Source of the DNA: Halichondria panicea
Taxonomy: Eukaryota; Porifera; Demospongiae; Suberitida; Halichondriidae
Assembly: GCF_963675165.1 (NCBI RefSeq)
Contig: NC_087386.1
Span: forward strand, 1,414,931 to 1,478,930
Direction of reading: 5' to 3'
Length of the DNA stretch: 64,000 nucleotides
Under the pieces are notes generated by a model, which was not told where the DNA came from, did no database searches, and was given only the letters and a program-made list of their open reading frames with translations. Position numbers and translations under genes: made by a program. This document shows, in pieces, positions 63,632 to 64,000 of this stretch (positions are counted from its first letter, which is position 1; every line of letters begins with the position of its first letter).

Positions 63632-64000
63632 ATGGACTCCACTAACAGCAGCTCAATCGAGAAGTCAGGGAAAAGAAACAGATTCAACTATAAAGTGAGG
63701 TGGTTTTATTCAAAAGGAGCATTTCTTATTCTATTGTGGACTACACTCATCAGTGCAACTTTGTGGTCTTATGTGGCAGATTTGGGACAAAAATTCGTCA
63801 TAAGAAAGTATTTAAAACTTATAGTAATATCAAGCTTAACTTTCTTTGCTATTCCATTCCTAGGATGGTTAGCAGATGCTAAGTTTGGAAACTACAGAAT
63901 CTTTAAATTGAATTGCTTCTTCTTACAAGTTGCAATGATTGTCAACTGCATTCAAATTGTCTACTTTCCCATGCTGAATTGTATTGTATTACAGGACATT
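63632..64000 (+). CDS. POT-like transporter, 5' part only (runs off the window)
   Basis: The first 123 codons (MDSTNSSSIEKSGKRNRFNY...) are open through helix 1, helix 2 and GWLADAKFGNYRIF. This is the third copy of the 3569/31183 gene. The position of the shared one-base loss (about 550 bases into the gene) lies beyond the window end, so whether this copy is intact is not visible. Confidence 0.7.
   Translation, partial: MDSTNSSSIEKSGKRNRFNYKVRWFYSKGAFLILLWTTLISATLWSYVADLGQKFVIRKYLKLIVISSLTFFAIPFLGWLADAKFGNYRIFKLNCFFLQVAMIVNCIQIVYFPMLNCIVLQDI

Larger units (their letters stand above)
60471..64000. repeat. Start of a third unit of the segmental duplication
   Basis: From the stop codon at 60470 onward the sequence again follows the start of unit 1 (409 on) and unit 2 (28023 on). 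It carries the spacer, the 525-residue gene and the first 123 codons of the next gene at offset about 32,450 from unit 2. The window ends inside it, so the number of units in the full locus is unknown. Confidence 0.9.

Overview
The window is AT-rich animal DNA. I cannot name the species; single-exon genes, dense short inverted-repeat elements and a highly polymorphic look suggest a marine invertebrate, and a sponge is my low-confidence guess. Nearly all coding sequence belongs to one gene family, always on the + strand. Members are single-exon genes of about 525-540 codons encoding 12-helix membrane proteins. They look like a divergent branch of the proton-dependent oligopeptide transporter (POT/PTR, SLC15-like) group of the major facilitator superfamily. 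Supporting motifs are GWLADAKLGNYRVF after helix 2, LGLDQMPDASSTN...SSFISWF at helices 4-5, and EFVCAQSPYNMRG at helix 10. The POT proton-coupling motif ExxER in helix 1 is absent.

Layout. The array is built from large tandem units. Taking the family stop codon at 408, 28022 and 60470 as equivalent points, unit 1 spans 409-28022 (27.6 kb), unit 2 spans 28023-60470 (32.4 kb), and a third unit starts at 60471 and runs off the window. Unit 1 holds, in order: intact 1085-2662; frameshifted 3569-5118; broken 7263-8884; intact 9699-11300; broken 11642-13248; broken 13950-15545; intact 15862-17457; chimeric and broken 17784-19374; intact 22106-23728; and 3'-end fragments at 26690-27262 and 27756-28022. 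Unit 2 repeats this order with differences. The 13950 homologue is intact (41455-43047). The 15862 gene is missing. The 17784 chimera is replaced by three genes (43375, 46850, 49789). The 22106 homologue is broken (53483-55095).

The spacers contain many non-autonomous mobile elements. Comparing units gives filled and empty sites for several: a 1.1-kb element with 84-bp terminal inverted repeats and a 10-bp target duplication (55485-56586); a 647-bp element with a 5-bp duplication (52629-53275); a 121-bp foldback with a 9-bp duplication (19581-19701); a ~1-kb foldback (19745-20773); and a 73-bp insert with an 8-bp duplication (13543-13615 and 41047-41119). A 2.7-kb foldback (23980-26689 and 55346-59137) abuts a truncated gene. 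A conserved block of about 55 bp lies 75-170 bp upstream of many start codons and may be a shared promoter element.

Taken together the window is a birth-and-death array: a transporter-like family copied by large tandem duplication, reshuffled by unequal crossing-over and conversion (breakpoints fall in the most conserved coding stretches), and decaying at different members in different units. No bacterial or viral genes, rRNA, tRNA or CRISPR array was seen.
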